Source: Embleya sp042956465 (GTDB lineage: Bacteria > Actinomycetota > Actinomycetes > Streptomycetales > Streptomycetaceae). From it: 64,000 nucleotides of DNA. The position numbers were made by a program, and so were the translations under genes. Below the pieces are notes generated by a model. The model made no database searches. It worked only from the letters and a program-made list of their open reading frames with translations, and had not been told where the DNA came from. Shown here one piece after another: positions 45,245-54,065 of this stretch. The DNA lies in NCBI RefSeq assembly GCF_042956465.1, contig NZ_JBIBGL010000035.1, positions 1 to 64,000 of the forward strand, written 5' to 3'. Every line of letters starts with the position of its first letter. Position 1 is the stretch's first letter.

Positions 45245-47563
45245 CTATTTGAGTCCGTTGTCGAGTGCGGTGATCAGGGCCCCGTTCGAGGTGTCGCCGG
45301 ACATCTCCCAGATCATCGCGCCGAGTAGGTTCTTGGATTTGAGGTAGGCCGTCTTGCGGGCGATCGACCAGGCGTCGTCGAAGGTCCACCACTGGCCGCC
45401 GGCCCCGGTGTATCCGTAGGTCGACACGGATTGTTCGTCGTGGTAGACGGTCAGGTTGGGCACACTGGCGAGCAGGTTCGAATAGCCCCTTGTTCCCGCC
45501 TCCTCGGGGAACTGGCCCGGCGCCGCCCCGCCCGCAGCCTGCCATTCGCCGTGTGCGCCGCCGTCGGCGACGGCCTGCCAACCTCGGCCGTAGAACGGGA
45601 AGCCGATGGTGAGCTTGCGCGGATTGACGCCGGCGTCGGTGTAGATCTTCACCGCGTCGTCGATGCTGAAGTGGGTCGGATACGGGTCCTGGGCGTCGGT
45701 GTACAGGTTGGCCTGGTCACCGGTGCGGTTGGGCTCCCACGAGTTGTCGCTGCCCGCGCCGTGGAAGTCGTAGCCCTGGACGTTGGCCACGTCCAGGTAG
45801 TCGAAGATCTTCGAGGTGTCCCAGCCCTGGTTCACCTTGACCGGGTCGGCCGGGGTGAACGCGGTGAGCAGCTTGCGCGGCCCGGGAGTTGCGTCGAGCT
45901 GCTTGCGGAACTCGGCGAGCAGCAGGGTCAGGTTCTGCTTGTCGTTGACGTTGTAGTGGTTACCGGCGTGGCCGTCGGGCGAGCCGGGCCACTCCCAGTC
46001 CACGTCGATGCCGTCGAAGATGCCCGCGCCGGTGCCCGGTCCGCCCGCGCCGTTGTAGGCGGGCAGGTCGCCCTTGATCCAGATGTCGATGCAGGACTTG
46101 ACCAGCTTCTGCCGGGACGCCTCGGTGGCCGCCGCGTCCGAGAAGAACTTGGAGTAGGTCCAGCCGCCGAGCGAGACGACCACCTTCAAGTGCGGGTACT
46201 TCGCCTTGAGTTGCTTGAGCTGGTTGAAGTTGCCGCGGAGCTTGGCCCAGCCGTCGTCGGCCACCCCGTTCACCGACTGCGCGGCGGACATGGGCCGGGC
46301 GTAGTCGGCGTCCGCGTCGCCCGCGCCGGTGCCCTGGTCGGGATCCTGCGGGTTGGCGGTGGTGCCCTTGGTGACGCCGGCCATGCAGGTCAGGTTGACC
46401 GGATCGATGTTCTCGAACGCGTAGTTGATCACGTCGAGCTTGGCCGCCGAGCCGGAGGTGTCCAGGTTCTTGACGAAGTACTGCCGGCCGTAGATGCCCC
46501 ACTGCACGAAGTAGCCGACCCGCAGGTTCTTGCCGGTGCCGGCGATGTCGTCGGTGGTGACGTCGAGTGCGGTGGAGGCGGGCGAGGCGTTGTCCGCCGC
46601 GTCCCGGGCCTTCACGGTGAAGGTGTACTTGGTGACGGGGGACAGGGCCTCGATCGTGGCCGCGGTGGTGCCCGCGGGGACGGTCTTGGCCAGGGTGCCG
46701 TTGCGATAGACGTCGTACGCGGCCACGCCGACGTTGTCGGTCGAGGCGGTCCAGGCCAGCGCGACCGTGGAGGAGGTCTTGCCGGTGCTGCGCAGGGCGC
46801 CCGGCGCGGTCGGCGGGGTCGGATCGCTCGCCGGGTCCACGGTGGTCACCGTGGCGGGTGGGCCGAGCGGGCCGAGGTTGCCCCGGGTGTCCTTGGCCCG
46901 GACCGCGTAGGTGTACGCGGTGGCCGGGGTGAGGCCGGTGAGGGTGGCCGAGGCGGTCGGTACGCTGGCGACGGTGGCGCCGCCCGAGACCACCTCGTAG
47001 CCGGCCACCGGGTAGTCGCCGCCGGTCGCGGCGGTCCAGCCGAGCGCGATCGAGTGGGCGGTCACGGTGGTGGCGTGCGGGGCGCCGGGTGCGGAGGGCG
47101 GTACGTCGGGCGAGCCGTCGCACTTGTCGCCGTTGACGGTGCAGTGCGTGGGCGGCCCGGCCGGGCCGTTGCCGACGAACCAGTAGCTGAACGGGTCGGT
47201 GCTGCCGCCCGCCGCGACGGTCCCGTTGTAGTAGGCGTTCTTGACCGAGACATGGCTGCCGGTCACCGTGGCGTCGCCGTAGTAGTTGCCGGTCACGGTG
47301 ACGCCGGCAGGCAGGTCGAACTCCAGTTGCCAGCCGGTCACCGCGGCGGTGCCGCCGTTGTGGACGACGTAAGTGCCCTTCCACCACGAGCCGTTGTCCT
47401 GGATGGAGAACGTCGCGGTGAGCTTCCCGGCGGCCTGTGCGGCGCCGGCGTTCAGGCCGGTGAGTACGGCCAGGGGCAGGACGAGGACGGCGAGCAGGGC
47501 GAGGGCCCGGCTCCGGAAACCGTTGTGGAATCTGCTGCGGAATCTGCGCTTGTGAGGGGACAT
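45245..47563 (-). CDS. Secreted modular chitinase (CBM2-FnIII-FnIII-GH18)
   Basis: 772 residues, ATG with CAGGGAGAG upstream. A long basic Sec signal is cut near residue 44 (GAAQA-A). A CBM2-like carbohydrate-binding module covers about 45-148, with paired cysteines in CTVNGDKC. Two fibronectin III domains follow (about 155-243 and 252-337), then a GH18 catalytic barrel (about 345-772). The catalytic motif is DGIDVDWEWP (517-526) with acid Glu524. It hydrolyses chitin outside the cell. Two DasR-type palindromes in its promoter region point to induction by chitin-derived amino sugar. Confidence 0.95.
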   Translation of the reverse strand: MSPHKRRFRSRFHNGFRSRALALLAVLVLPLAVLTGLNAGAAQAAGKLTATFSIQDNGSWWKGTYVVHNGGTAAVTGWQLEFDLPAGVTVTGNYYGDATVTGSHVSVKNAYYNGTVAAGGSTDPFSYWFVGNGPAGPPTHCTVNGDKCDGSPDVPPSAPGAPHATTVTAHSIALGWTAATGGDYPVAGYEVVSGGATVASVPTASATLTGLTPATAYTYAVRAKDTRGNLGPLGPPATVTTVDPASDPTPPTAPGALRSTGKTSSTVALAWTASTDNVGVAAYDVYRNGTLAKTVPAGTTAATIEALSPVTKYTFTVKARDAADNASPASTALDVTTDDIAGTGKNLRVGYFVQWGIYGRQYFVKNLDTSGSAAKLDVINYAFENIDPVNLTCMAGVTKGTTANPQDPDQGTGAGDADADYARPMSAAQSVNGVADDGWAKLRGNFNQLKQLKAKYPHLKVVVSLGGWTYSKFFSDAAATEASRQKLVKSCIDIWIKGDLPAYNGAGGPGTGAGIFDGIDVDWEWPGSPDGHAGNHYNVNDKQNLTLLLAEFRKQLDATPGPRKLLTAFTPADPVKVNQGWDTSKIFDYLDVANVQGYDFHGAGSDNSWEPNRTGDQANLYTDAQDPYPTHFSIDDAVKIYTDAGVNPRKLTIGFPFYGRGWQAVADGGAHGEWQAAGGAAPGQFPEEAGTRGYSNLLASVPNLTVYHDEQSVSTYGYTGAGGQWWTFDDAWSIARKTAYLKSKNLLGAMIWEMSGDTSNGALITALDNGLK

Positions 47564-47686
47564 GGCTCTCTCCCTGTGTGCGTGGAACAGGGCGGTACGG
47601 AACCGTGCACGCGCGCGCCTCACCGGGGTGATCACGGTCGGCGAATGGGGACATCGACCGCGACCAGGAAGCAGTCGCTTGGCGAA

Positions 47687-47733
47687 TTGGTCTGGACCAA
47701 AACGCCTATTGGAAGGTAATTGGTCTGGACCAA
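47687..47733. promoter_or_regulatory. Pair of DasR-type operators (dre-like) upstream of the modular chitinase gene
   Basis: TTGGTCTGGACCAA occurs twice, at 47687-47700 and 47720-47733, inside 20-bp direct repeats with a 33-bp period (about three helical turns). They lie about 125-170 bp upstream of the start codon. The motif resembles the 12-bp chitinase direct repeats and DasR sites of Streptomyces. Confidence 0.75.
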
Positions 47734-47912
47734 AACGTCAACAGTTCGATGTTCGCCGGCCCGCCGGGCACACTCGGAACGTGCCGCGGACTCGGAGCGC
47801 GGACTCGGAACGCGGACTCGGAGCGCGGACTCGGAACGCGGGCCGATTCGCGTGTGAACCGGGAAGTTCGGCCCGCGCCCCGGTGCCTCCCGCGGGGTAC
47901 CTCCCGCCGGGC

Positions 47913-48704
47913 TCAGGCGGCGGGTCGATTCGCGTGTGGGGCCAGGAAGTTCAGCACCCGATGCCAGGCATCGGCGCAGGCCGCCGCGAACCGCGACTCG
48001 TCGGCGCCGAGTTCGAAGAAGCCGTGCGGTGCGTCCGGGTACGTGACGAACTCGTGCGGGCAGTCGGCGTCGGTCAGCGCCGCGTCGAACTCGGCGACGG
48101 CCTCCGCCGGGATGTACGGGTCCGCCCCGCCCCACAACCCGAGTACGGGAGCGGTGAGTTCGGCGGCGAGGCGGGTCGGTCCCGGTGCACCTTCGAGGGT
48201 GCCGGGGAATCCGTAGAAACCGATCGCTCCGGCGGTGCCGAATCGCGGCGCGGCGGTACGGAACGCCTGGCGTCCGCCGAAGCAGAACCCGAGTGTGACG
48301 ATTGCCCGCGCGCCTTCGGTGCGAAGTCGATCCGCTGCCGCGATGATGTCCGCGTCGAGGCCGGCCGCGGTCAGTCGGGTCAGGTGCGGCATGAGGTTCT
48401 CGATTGTGGCGAAATCCGCGGTGCGGTCGCCGTATTCGGCGCCCGCCGTACGGCCGAAATAGTCCGGGGTGAGTGCGGTATGGCCCTGTTCGGCGAGTCG
48501 GCCGCACACCGCCGTATAGAAGCCGGACAGGCCCCGATTGTCGGGAAGTACCACGACCCCGACCCCCGACGGCCGTTCCGGGACGGCCAGGAAGGCGCCG
48601 AACTCGGTGCCGTCGGCCGAGGTCAGCGTCAGTGGGCCGGCCGCGGCCGGCTCGGTTGCCGTACGTCCGTGGGTGGGTGGGACGGCGTCGAATTCATGGC
48701 ACAC
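47913..48704 (-). CDS. Dienelactone hydrolase family protein
   Basis: 263 residues, ATG start. The alpha/beta-hydrolase fold carries a Cys nucleophile in GFCFGG (Cys141), preceded by the oxyanion region VVLPDNRGLSGFY (about 51-63) and followed by GLWGGADPYIP (Asp) and YPDAPHGFF (His). This Cys-Asp-His triad is typical of dienelactone hydrolase and its many relatives acting on small esters or lactones. No catechol-pathway genes are nearby, so the physiological substrate is unknown. Confidence 0.85.
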   Translation of the reverse strand: MCHEFDAVPPTHGRTATEPAAAGPLTLTSADGTEFGAFLAVPERPSGVGVVVLPDNRGLSGFYTAVCGRLAEQGHTALTPDYFGRTAGAEYGDRTADFATIENLMPHLTRLTAAGLDADIIAAADRLRTEGARAIVTLGFCFGGRQAFRTAAPRFGTAGAIGFYGFPGTLEGAPGPTRLAAELTAPVLGLWGGADPYIPAEAVAEFDAALTDADCPHEFVTYPDAPHGFFELGADESRFAAACADAWHRVLNFLAPHANRPAA

Positions 48705-49158
48705 GGGATTCCTCGCAGATCTCGTCGGGAGGGGAACGCCGGCGGTTCGCGTGCGGTCGGCACGGTCCGCGATCGAAAGGCGTTCGTCCGGACGATATTA
48801 GCGAGAAATCCAATGGCTTTTCGCCATCATATCGGATCCGGGTTAATTCCAAAAGATATCCCGCGCAAAATCGCAGTCAATTCATATCGGGCAACGACGG
48901 TCGGGTGCGGCGGAGTTCGCCCCGAATCGGATGCGGCGGAGCTTGCCCGGAATCGGATGCGGCTGTGCGGCTCGGATGCGCGGCCTCTTCGGTCCGGTGG
49001 GCCCGGTGGGCCCGATGGGGTGCGCGGTCGCGGTGCACCTCACCGCACCGACCGGGTTGCACCAGGCCGCGCGCCGCGCCCGTCCCCCGCGAGCCGGGTG
49101 GTTGGACTACCGTGCTGTTCTGCGGGGTGGGCGGATCATCGAGAACGGAAGCGGATCG
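48705..49158. other. Promoter-like AT-rich patch and short repeats
   Basis: Between 48790 and 48890 the base composition is far more AT-rich than elsewhere in the window, fitting a promoter region for the divergent dienelactone hydrolase and hypothetical genes. At 48914-48960 a 26-bp element ending GAATCGGATGCGGC is repeated. No gene is seen. Confidence 0.4.
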
Positions 49159-49737
49159 TTGAGCGAGGAAGAACCGAATCGACCGGCGGACTCCGACACG
49201 CCGGATGCGCGGATCCGGGCCGCACACGAACTGCGCACCGAACCGCACCCCGACCGGGCCGGACATCCCGACCGGGCCGGACATCCCGACCGGGCAGGGC
49301 ATCCCGACCGGGCCGGCGACCCCGACGCCGACGCCGAACCGGACATCGCGCCGGTACTCGCGTGGTGTACGTGCCTGCTGTGGCGCTCCCGCCTGCCATG
49401 GCCCGCGCACGAGCACCGGCGCGCGTTCGACGAGCACCTCGCCCAGGTCCGGCACGCCGCGTCGATCCTGCCCGCCGGCCTGCTCGACGGCCGCTTCGCG
49501 TGTCTGCCGTGCGCGGACGAGGACGCCGCGCTCGCGGTCGCGGAGACCTGGATAGACCTGGGCAGCGCACGCAGCCGGCTGTTCCTGGACGGCAGCGTCG
49601 TGGTCATCGCCTTCGCCGACGTGCAGTTCCCCACCGAGGTCGCGCTGTGGGCGCTGCGCCACGATTACGCCGACGCGTCCGCCGTCCACCTCCTGCATGC
49701 CCTGGAGCACGCGGCACGGCCACGCCCACCACAGTGA
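49159..49737 (+). CDS. Hypothetical protein with HPDRAG repeats
   Basis: 192 residues from TTG at 49159 (GGAAGCGGA upstream); the start is uncertain. The first 65 residues are acidic and low-complexity, with four 18-bp units encoding PDRAGH. The C-terminal 120 residues look like a folded domain: AWCTCLLWRSRLPWPAHEHR, ILPAGLLDGRFACLPCADED, SRLFLDGSVVVIAFADVQF. Three Cys residues occur as CTC and LPC. I do not recognise a family. Confidence 0.5.
   Translation: MSEEEPNRPADSDTPDARIRAAHELRTEPHPDRAGHPDRAGHPDRAGHPDRAGDPDADAEPDIAPVLAWCTCLLWRSRLPWPAHEHRRAFDEHLAQVRHAASILPAGLLDGRFACLPCADEDAALAVAETWIDLGSARSRLFLDGSVVVIAFADVQFPTEVALWALRHDYADASAVHLLHALEHAARPRPPQ
49246..49317 (+). repeat. 18-bp in-frame tandem repeat, four copies
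   Basis: Unit CCCGACCGGGCCGGACAT with small variations in the N-terminal part of the hypothetical protein gene. The copies follow each other directly with no spacers. Confidence 0.85.
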
Positions 49738-49928
49738 CCGCGCCCCCGCCGCGGTGAAGCACCCACCGCAGCCGGGCAGGGCCGGCGCACCGACCGCGCG
49801 CCCACCGAACCGACCGCGCGCCCACCGCGCCCACCGCACCGACCGCGCGGCCTCGGCACCGCCGGCCGAGCAGACCGCCCCGCCGCACCCCGCCGCACCC
49901 CGCCGCACCCGCGACGATCGCCCGCGGA

Positions 49929-51101
49929 TCAGATCGAGGCGGCCATCCGCCGGACCGCCTCGGCGACGATGTCGGGGTGGGTGGCCAGATTGAATCGGGC
50001 GTGTCCCGCACCGCCGGTGCCGAAGCCGGTGCCGCAGGTCAGCGCGACCCGGCCCCGGTCGAGGAAGTGTGTCGCCGGGCTGTCGCCCAGGCCCAGTTCG
50101 CGGCAGTCCAGCCAGGCCAGATAGGTGCTCTCGGCCGGGGTGTAGCGCACGCTCGGCAACTGCTCGGCGAGCAGTCGGGCCAGCAGCCGCCGGTTCTCGG
50201 CGAGCCCGGCCAGGAGCGCGTCCAGCCACGCCGCGCCGTCGCGCAGGGCCGCGGTGTGCGCGATCACCCCGACGTGGCTGGGGCCGTCCGCCACCTCCAC
50301 GGGCAGCCGGGCCAGGTCGTCGGCGGCCCCCGGGCCGGCCACGGCGAGGGCGGCCTTGAGGCCGGCCAGGTTCCAGCCCTTGGACGCGGACATCAGCGAC
50401 AGGCCGTTCGCGGCGCCGGGTACGCGCAGGTAGGGCACGAACACGTCCGGCGGGGCGAGCGGCGCGTGGATCTCGTCCACCACCACGCGCACCCCGTACT
50501 CGGCGGCCAGCGCGGCCACGGCGGCCAGTTCCGCCTCGGTATGCACGGTGCCGGTCGGGTTGTGCGGGCTGCACAGCAGGTAGGCGACCCGCTCGCCGGT
50601 CGCGGTCGTGGTGCGGAACGCGGTCTCCAGGACGTCGAGGTCGATCCGGTGATCCGCGCCGAGCGGGGCTTCGACGATCTGCCGGTCCATGTGCGTGACG
50701 AACATGAAGAATGGCGGGTACACCGGAGAGTTGACGATCACCCGGCCGCCGGGGTCGGTGACCAGCTTGAGCATCTCCACCACGCCGAGCATCACGTCCG
50801 GCACGATCGCGGTGCGCTCCACCGCGAGGGTGTGCCAGTTCCAGCGCTTGGCCGCGAAGTCGGCCAGAGCCCGGGCGTAGCCGGTGCCCGAGGCGTAGCC
50901 GGTGTCGCCCAGGCGGACCGCGTCGATGATCGCCCGGGCGATCGGCTCGGCCAGCGGGACGTCCATCTCGGCCACCCACACCGGGAGCACGTCCTCCGGG
51001 TAGGCCCGCCACTTCTCGCTGGTGCGTTGCCGCAGCACGTCGAGCGAAAGCGCGCGCAACGGGTTGACGTTCTCGGATATGTGCTCCGGCAGACTCTCCA
51101 T
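49929..51101 (-). CDS. MalY/PatB-type PLP-dependent C-S lyase (aminotransferase fold I/II)
   Basis: 390 residues. I chose ATG at 51101; a second ATG at 51113 is possible. The PLP lysine is Lys241 in SASKGWNLAGLK. Other fold-I motifs are VWVAEMDVPLAEP (about 41-53, the MalY/PatB start), CSPHNPTGTV (about 177-186), VVVDEIHAPL (about 206-215) and HARFNLATHP near the end. Family members cleave cystathionine or cysteine conjugates to pyruvate, ammonia and a thiol. It is not in an obvious operon. Confidence 0.88.
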   Translation of the reverse strand: MESLPEHISENVNPLRALSLDVLRQRTSEKWRAYPEDVLPVWVAEMDVPLAEPIARAIIDAVRLGDTGYASGTGYARALADFAAKRWNWHTLAVERTAIVPDVMLGVVEMLKLVTDPGGRVIVNSPVYPPFFMFVTHMDRQIVEAPLGADHRIDLDVLETAFRTTTATGERVAYLLCSPHNPTGTVHTEAELAAVAALAAEYGVRVVVDEIHAPLAPPDVFVPYLRVPGAANGLSLMSASKGWNLAGLKAALAVAGPGAADDLARLPVEVADGPSHVGVIAHTAALRDGAAWLDALLAGLAENRRLLARLLAEQLPSVRYTPAESTYLAWLDCRELGLGDSPATHFLDRGRVALTCGTGFGTGGAGHARFNLATHPDIVAEAVRRMAASI

Positions 51102-51336
51102 GACTCCCACCATAGGCGACGGATCCGGCGCGCTCGGGGGACGCCGCGGCGGTCCCGGGAGAGTTCGCACCGGGCGGATTCGCCCGGTTCGCCCGGCTGT
51201 CACGGCCCGGCGCAGGCCCGGGCGCGGATCGTATCCGCGCGGTCGGATCGGGGGATATGCCGGCCGATGGCGGTACGGGCCGGCAGGATGCTCGGTGTCC
51301 GGCTGCGTGCCGGGCGTCGGGGTGCGGGGGTACCGG

Positions 51337-53892
51337 ATGGCCGAGCGTTCGTTCGTCGAATTCGTGCGTACGGCGACGGGATCGCCGCCGTATGCGTACC
51401 AGGAGACGCTGGCCCGGGACGAGTTGCCGCAGGTGTTGTGCGCGCCGACCGGCTGTGGGAAGACGGTCGCGGCCGTACTGCCCTGGTTGTGGCGGCGGTT
51501 GGCGCATCCCAAGCGCGCGGTGCGCCGGGCCACGCCCGGCCGGTTGGTCTACGTGCTGCCGCTGCGTTCGTCGACCGAGTACACCCATCGCCTCGTCGTC
51601 GAGTGGATCCAGCGGCTCGGCCACGGCGCCGACGTGGACGTGCACGTGCTGTCCGCCGGCGCCGAACGCGAGGCGGACGACTGGCAGGTGCGGCCAGCAC
51701 GGCCGGCCGTCCTCGTCGGCACCCAGGACGTGGTGTTGTCCCGGCTGCTGATGCGCGGGCACGGCGAAGGTCGGGCGTCCTGGCCGCTGTCCTTCGGATT
51801 GCTGCACGCCGGTACCCAGTTCGTCTTCGACGAGCCGCACCTGATGGGGCCGGGGCTGGAGACCTCGGCCCAACTCCAGGGCCTGCGCGACGAATTGGGG
51901 ACGGTGGGTGGCTCGGCGACGATGTGGATGTCGGCGCTCGCCGATCCGACCCGACTGGGCACCCCCGACCATCCGACGGTCGCCCGGGTGGTGAACGCGC
52001 TCGACCTGCCGATCGGCGCCGAGCTGGCCCGGCGGCTGGATGCGGCGCGCACCGTCGAGTTCGCCGCCATGCCCACCGACGCCGAGTCCTACCCGGCCGC
52101 GGTGGCGGCCGAACTGCTGCGCCGACACCGTCCCGGAACGCGCACGCTCGCGATCGTGAACACGGACGAACGGGCCTGCGCCATCCGGGCAGCGCTGGAG
52201 CGAATGTTGCCCGGCCGGGCAGCCGCGCCCGAACTGCTGGGCCTGCACGCGTTGCTTCGCCCGCCCGAACGCGCCGCCCTGGTCGAACGATCGACCCGGG
52301 AGCCGGGTGCGCCAGGACAGATCGTGGTGGCCACCCAGGTCGTGGAGGTCGGCGTCGAGATCACCGCGCGGGTGCTGCTCACCGAGGTGGCCGCGTGGCC
52401 GGCCCTGGTACAGCGGGCCGGGCGATGCAACCGGGACGGCCGCGAGCCGGACGCGCGACTGCTGTGGGTGTGGCCGCCGACCGACGGGTCCACCGGGACG
52501 CACCACGCGCCGTACTCGGAGCCGGAACTGCGCCGGGCGGCACGGGCGCTGATCGGCCTGGAGGGGTGCGCGGTGACCGGTACCCGATTGGCCCGGACGC
52601 CGATGGGCACCGACACCCCGGTGCGGCACGTGTTGCGGCGGGCGGACCTGTTGCGGCTGTTCGACACCCTGCCGGGCGTCGAGTCCGAGGCGGTCGAGGG
52701 TGCCGAAGAGGTGGCCCGATGGACCCGCGACGATGCCGATCCGCACGTTGCGGTGACCTGGCGACACTGGCCGAACGGCCGCCCCGAGGAACGCGAACCG
52801 TACCCGCGCCGGGTGGAGATGTGCCCGGCGCCGGCGACCGAGGTGGCCGTCGCGTGGGCCCGACGGCCGGACCGGTGGTGGACCTTCGATCGGGCCGGCG
52901 GCTGCCGGCCGTTGACCGCGAACGACCTTCGGCCCGGGGCGGTGGTGCTGGCCGACGCCGCGGTCGGTTGCTACGACGTGGCGTCGGGCTGGGGGGTGCG
53001 GCACGCCGGCCCGGTGCCGGTCGTCCCGCTCGACGAGGCGCCGAGCGCGGCCGAGGCGCCGACGCCGGCGTGCGGGCAGGGCTGGGTCGACCTGCCCCGA
53101 CACCTGGCCGACGTCGAGCGTGATGTGCGGGTGGTGGCCCTGGAGTTGGCCGAGACCGGCTTCGTGATCCCCGGGCACCTGGTCGAGTCGGCGGCCGTCG
53201 CCGGGCGGTACCACGACCTGGGCAAGGCGCACGACGCGTTCCAGGCGATGTTGTGCGACGACTGCCCACCGGGCGCCGAACCCCCGGGCCCGGGCCCCTG
53301 GGCGAAATCGGGTCACGACCGGGGTCGGCACTCGCGCGCGCACTTCCGCCACGAACTGGTCTCCGCACTCGCCCTTTTGCACCCGGACGTGCACCTGCTG
53401 CACGACGCGGCCGACGCCGAACTGATCACGTACCTGGTCGCCGCGCACCACGGGCAGGTCCGGGTGTCGGTGCGGCCCATGCCGGACGAGGCCGGGCGGG
53501 CCGTGCCACGGGTGCTCGGCGTCGAGGCGGGGGACCGGTTGGGCCCGGTGGAGTTGCCCGGCGACCGGTGGGTGCCGGCGATCGTGCTGGATCCGACGGT
53601 GCTCTTCGCCGACGGCGGCGGGGACGGCCTCCGCGGTCGAACCGCAGCCGATCCGGGGACCGGCGTCGCGCCCGGCGACCGAGCAACCGGCCCGGCCGGC
53701 GCGCGGGTCGGCCCCCGGCTCGGCCCCCGGACCGGCATGGCGGGCCCGCCGACGGCCTGGACCGAGCGGGTACTGCGGCTGCGCGACGCGCCGGGCATGG
53801 GGCCCTTCCGACTCGCCTTCCTGGAAGCCCTGGTCCGGATCGCCGACCGCCGCGCCAGTCGTTCCTACCTGCTCCCGACTCCGCAACCCTGA
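51337..53892 (+). CDS. cas3: Orphan Cas3 helicase-nuclease with C-terminal HD domain (type I-G/I-U like)
   Basis: 851 residues; ATG at 51337 has GGGGG 7 nt upstream. The superfamily 2 helicase comes first: Walker A APTGCGKT (36-43), DEPH box (165-168), SAT (193-195) and motif VI QRAGRCNRDG (359-368). The HD nuclease comes last, with His589 (LPRHLADV), His626-Asp627 (GRYHDLGKAHDAFQ), an HSRAHFRHE cluster and His704-His705 (AAHHGQ), so its metal site looks intact. The helicase-HD order is typical of Cas3 in the CRISPR type formerly called I-U. No Cascade, cas1/2/4 gene or array is in the window, so it is an orphan here. Confidence 0.85.
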   Translation: MAERSFVEFVRTATGSPPYAYQETLARDELPQVLCAPTGCGKTVAAVLPWLWRRLAHPKRAVRRATPGRLVYVLPLRSSTEYTHRLVVEWIQRLGHGADVDVHVLSAGAEREADDWQVRPARPAVLVGTQDVVLSRLLMRGHGEGRASWPLSFGLLHAGTQFVFDEPHLMGPGLETSAQLQGLRDELGTVGGSATMWMSALADPTRLGTPDHPTVARVVNALDLPIGAELARRLDAARTVEFAAMPTDAESYPAAVAAELLRRHRPGTRTLAIVNTDERACAIRAALERMLPGRAAAPELLGLHALLRPPERAALVERSTREPGAPGQIVVATQVVEVGVEITARVLLTEVAAWPALVQRAGRCNRDGREPDARLLWVWPPTDGSTGTHHAPYSEPELRRAARALIGLEGCAVTGTRLARTPMGTDTPVRHVLRRADLLRLFDTLPGVESEAVEGAEEVARWTRDDADPHVAVTWRHWPNGRPEEREPYPRRVEMCPAPATEVAVAWARRPDRWWTFDRAGGCRPLTANDLRPGAVVLADAAVGCYDVASGWGVRHAGPVPVVPLDEAPSAAEAPTPACGQGWVDLPRHLADVERDVRVVALELAETGFVIPGHLVESAAVAGRYHDLGKAHDAFQAMLCDDCPPGAEPPGPGPWAKSGHDRGRHSRAHFRHELVSALALLHPDVHLLHDAADAELITYLVAAHHGQVRVSVRPMPDEAGRAVPRVLGVEAGDRLGPVELPGDRWVPAIVLDPTVLFADGGGDGLRGRTAADPGTGVAPGDRATGPAGARVGPRLGPRTGMAGPPTAWTERVLRLRDAPGMGPFRLAFLEALVRIADRRASRSYLLPTPQP

Positions 53893-54065
53893 CCGACCCG
53901 CCGACCGCACTTCGCCGCCTGCCCTGCGCGCCTGTCCTGCGCCGCGCCGCAATCGGCCAGGCGGTGGCGGCGGTCCCGGCCGCGGCGGTACAGAGGGCTC
54001 CCGCCGACCGGCACGATGCGTGGTCATAGCATGCATTCGACCGTGAACCGGAAGGAGCGTCATCC

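Noticed and set aside
49246..49317. Possible short CRISPR array 2 kb upstream of cas3
   Set aside because: Four 18-bp units without spacers, in frame within a protein gene; a coding minisatellite.
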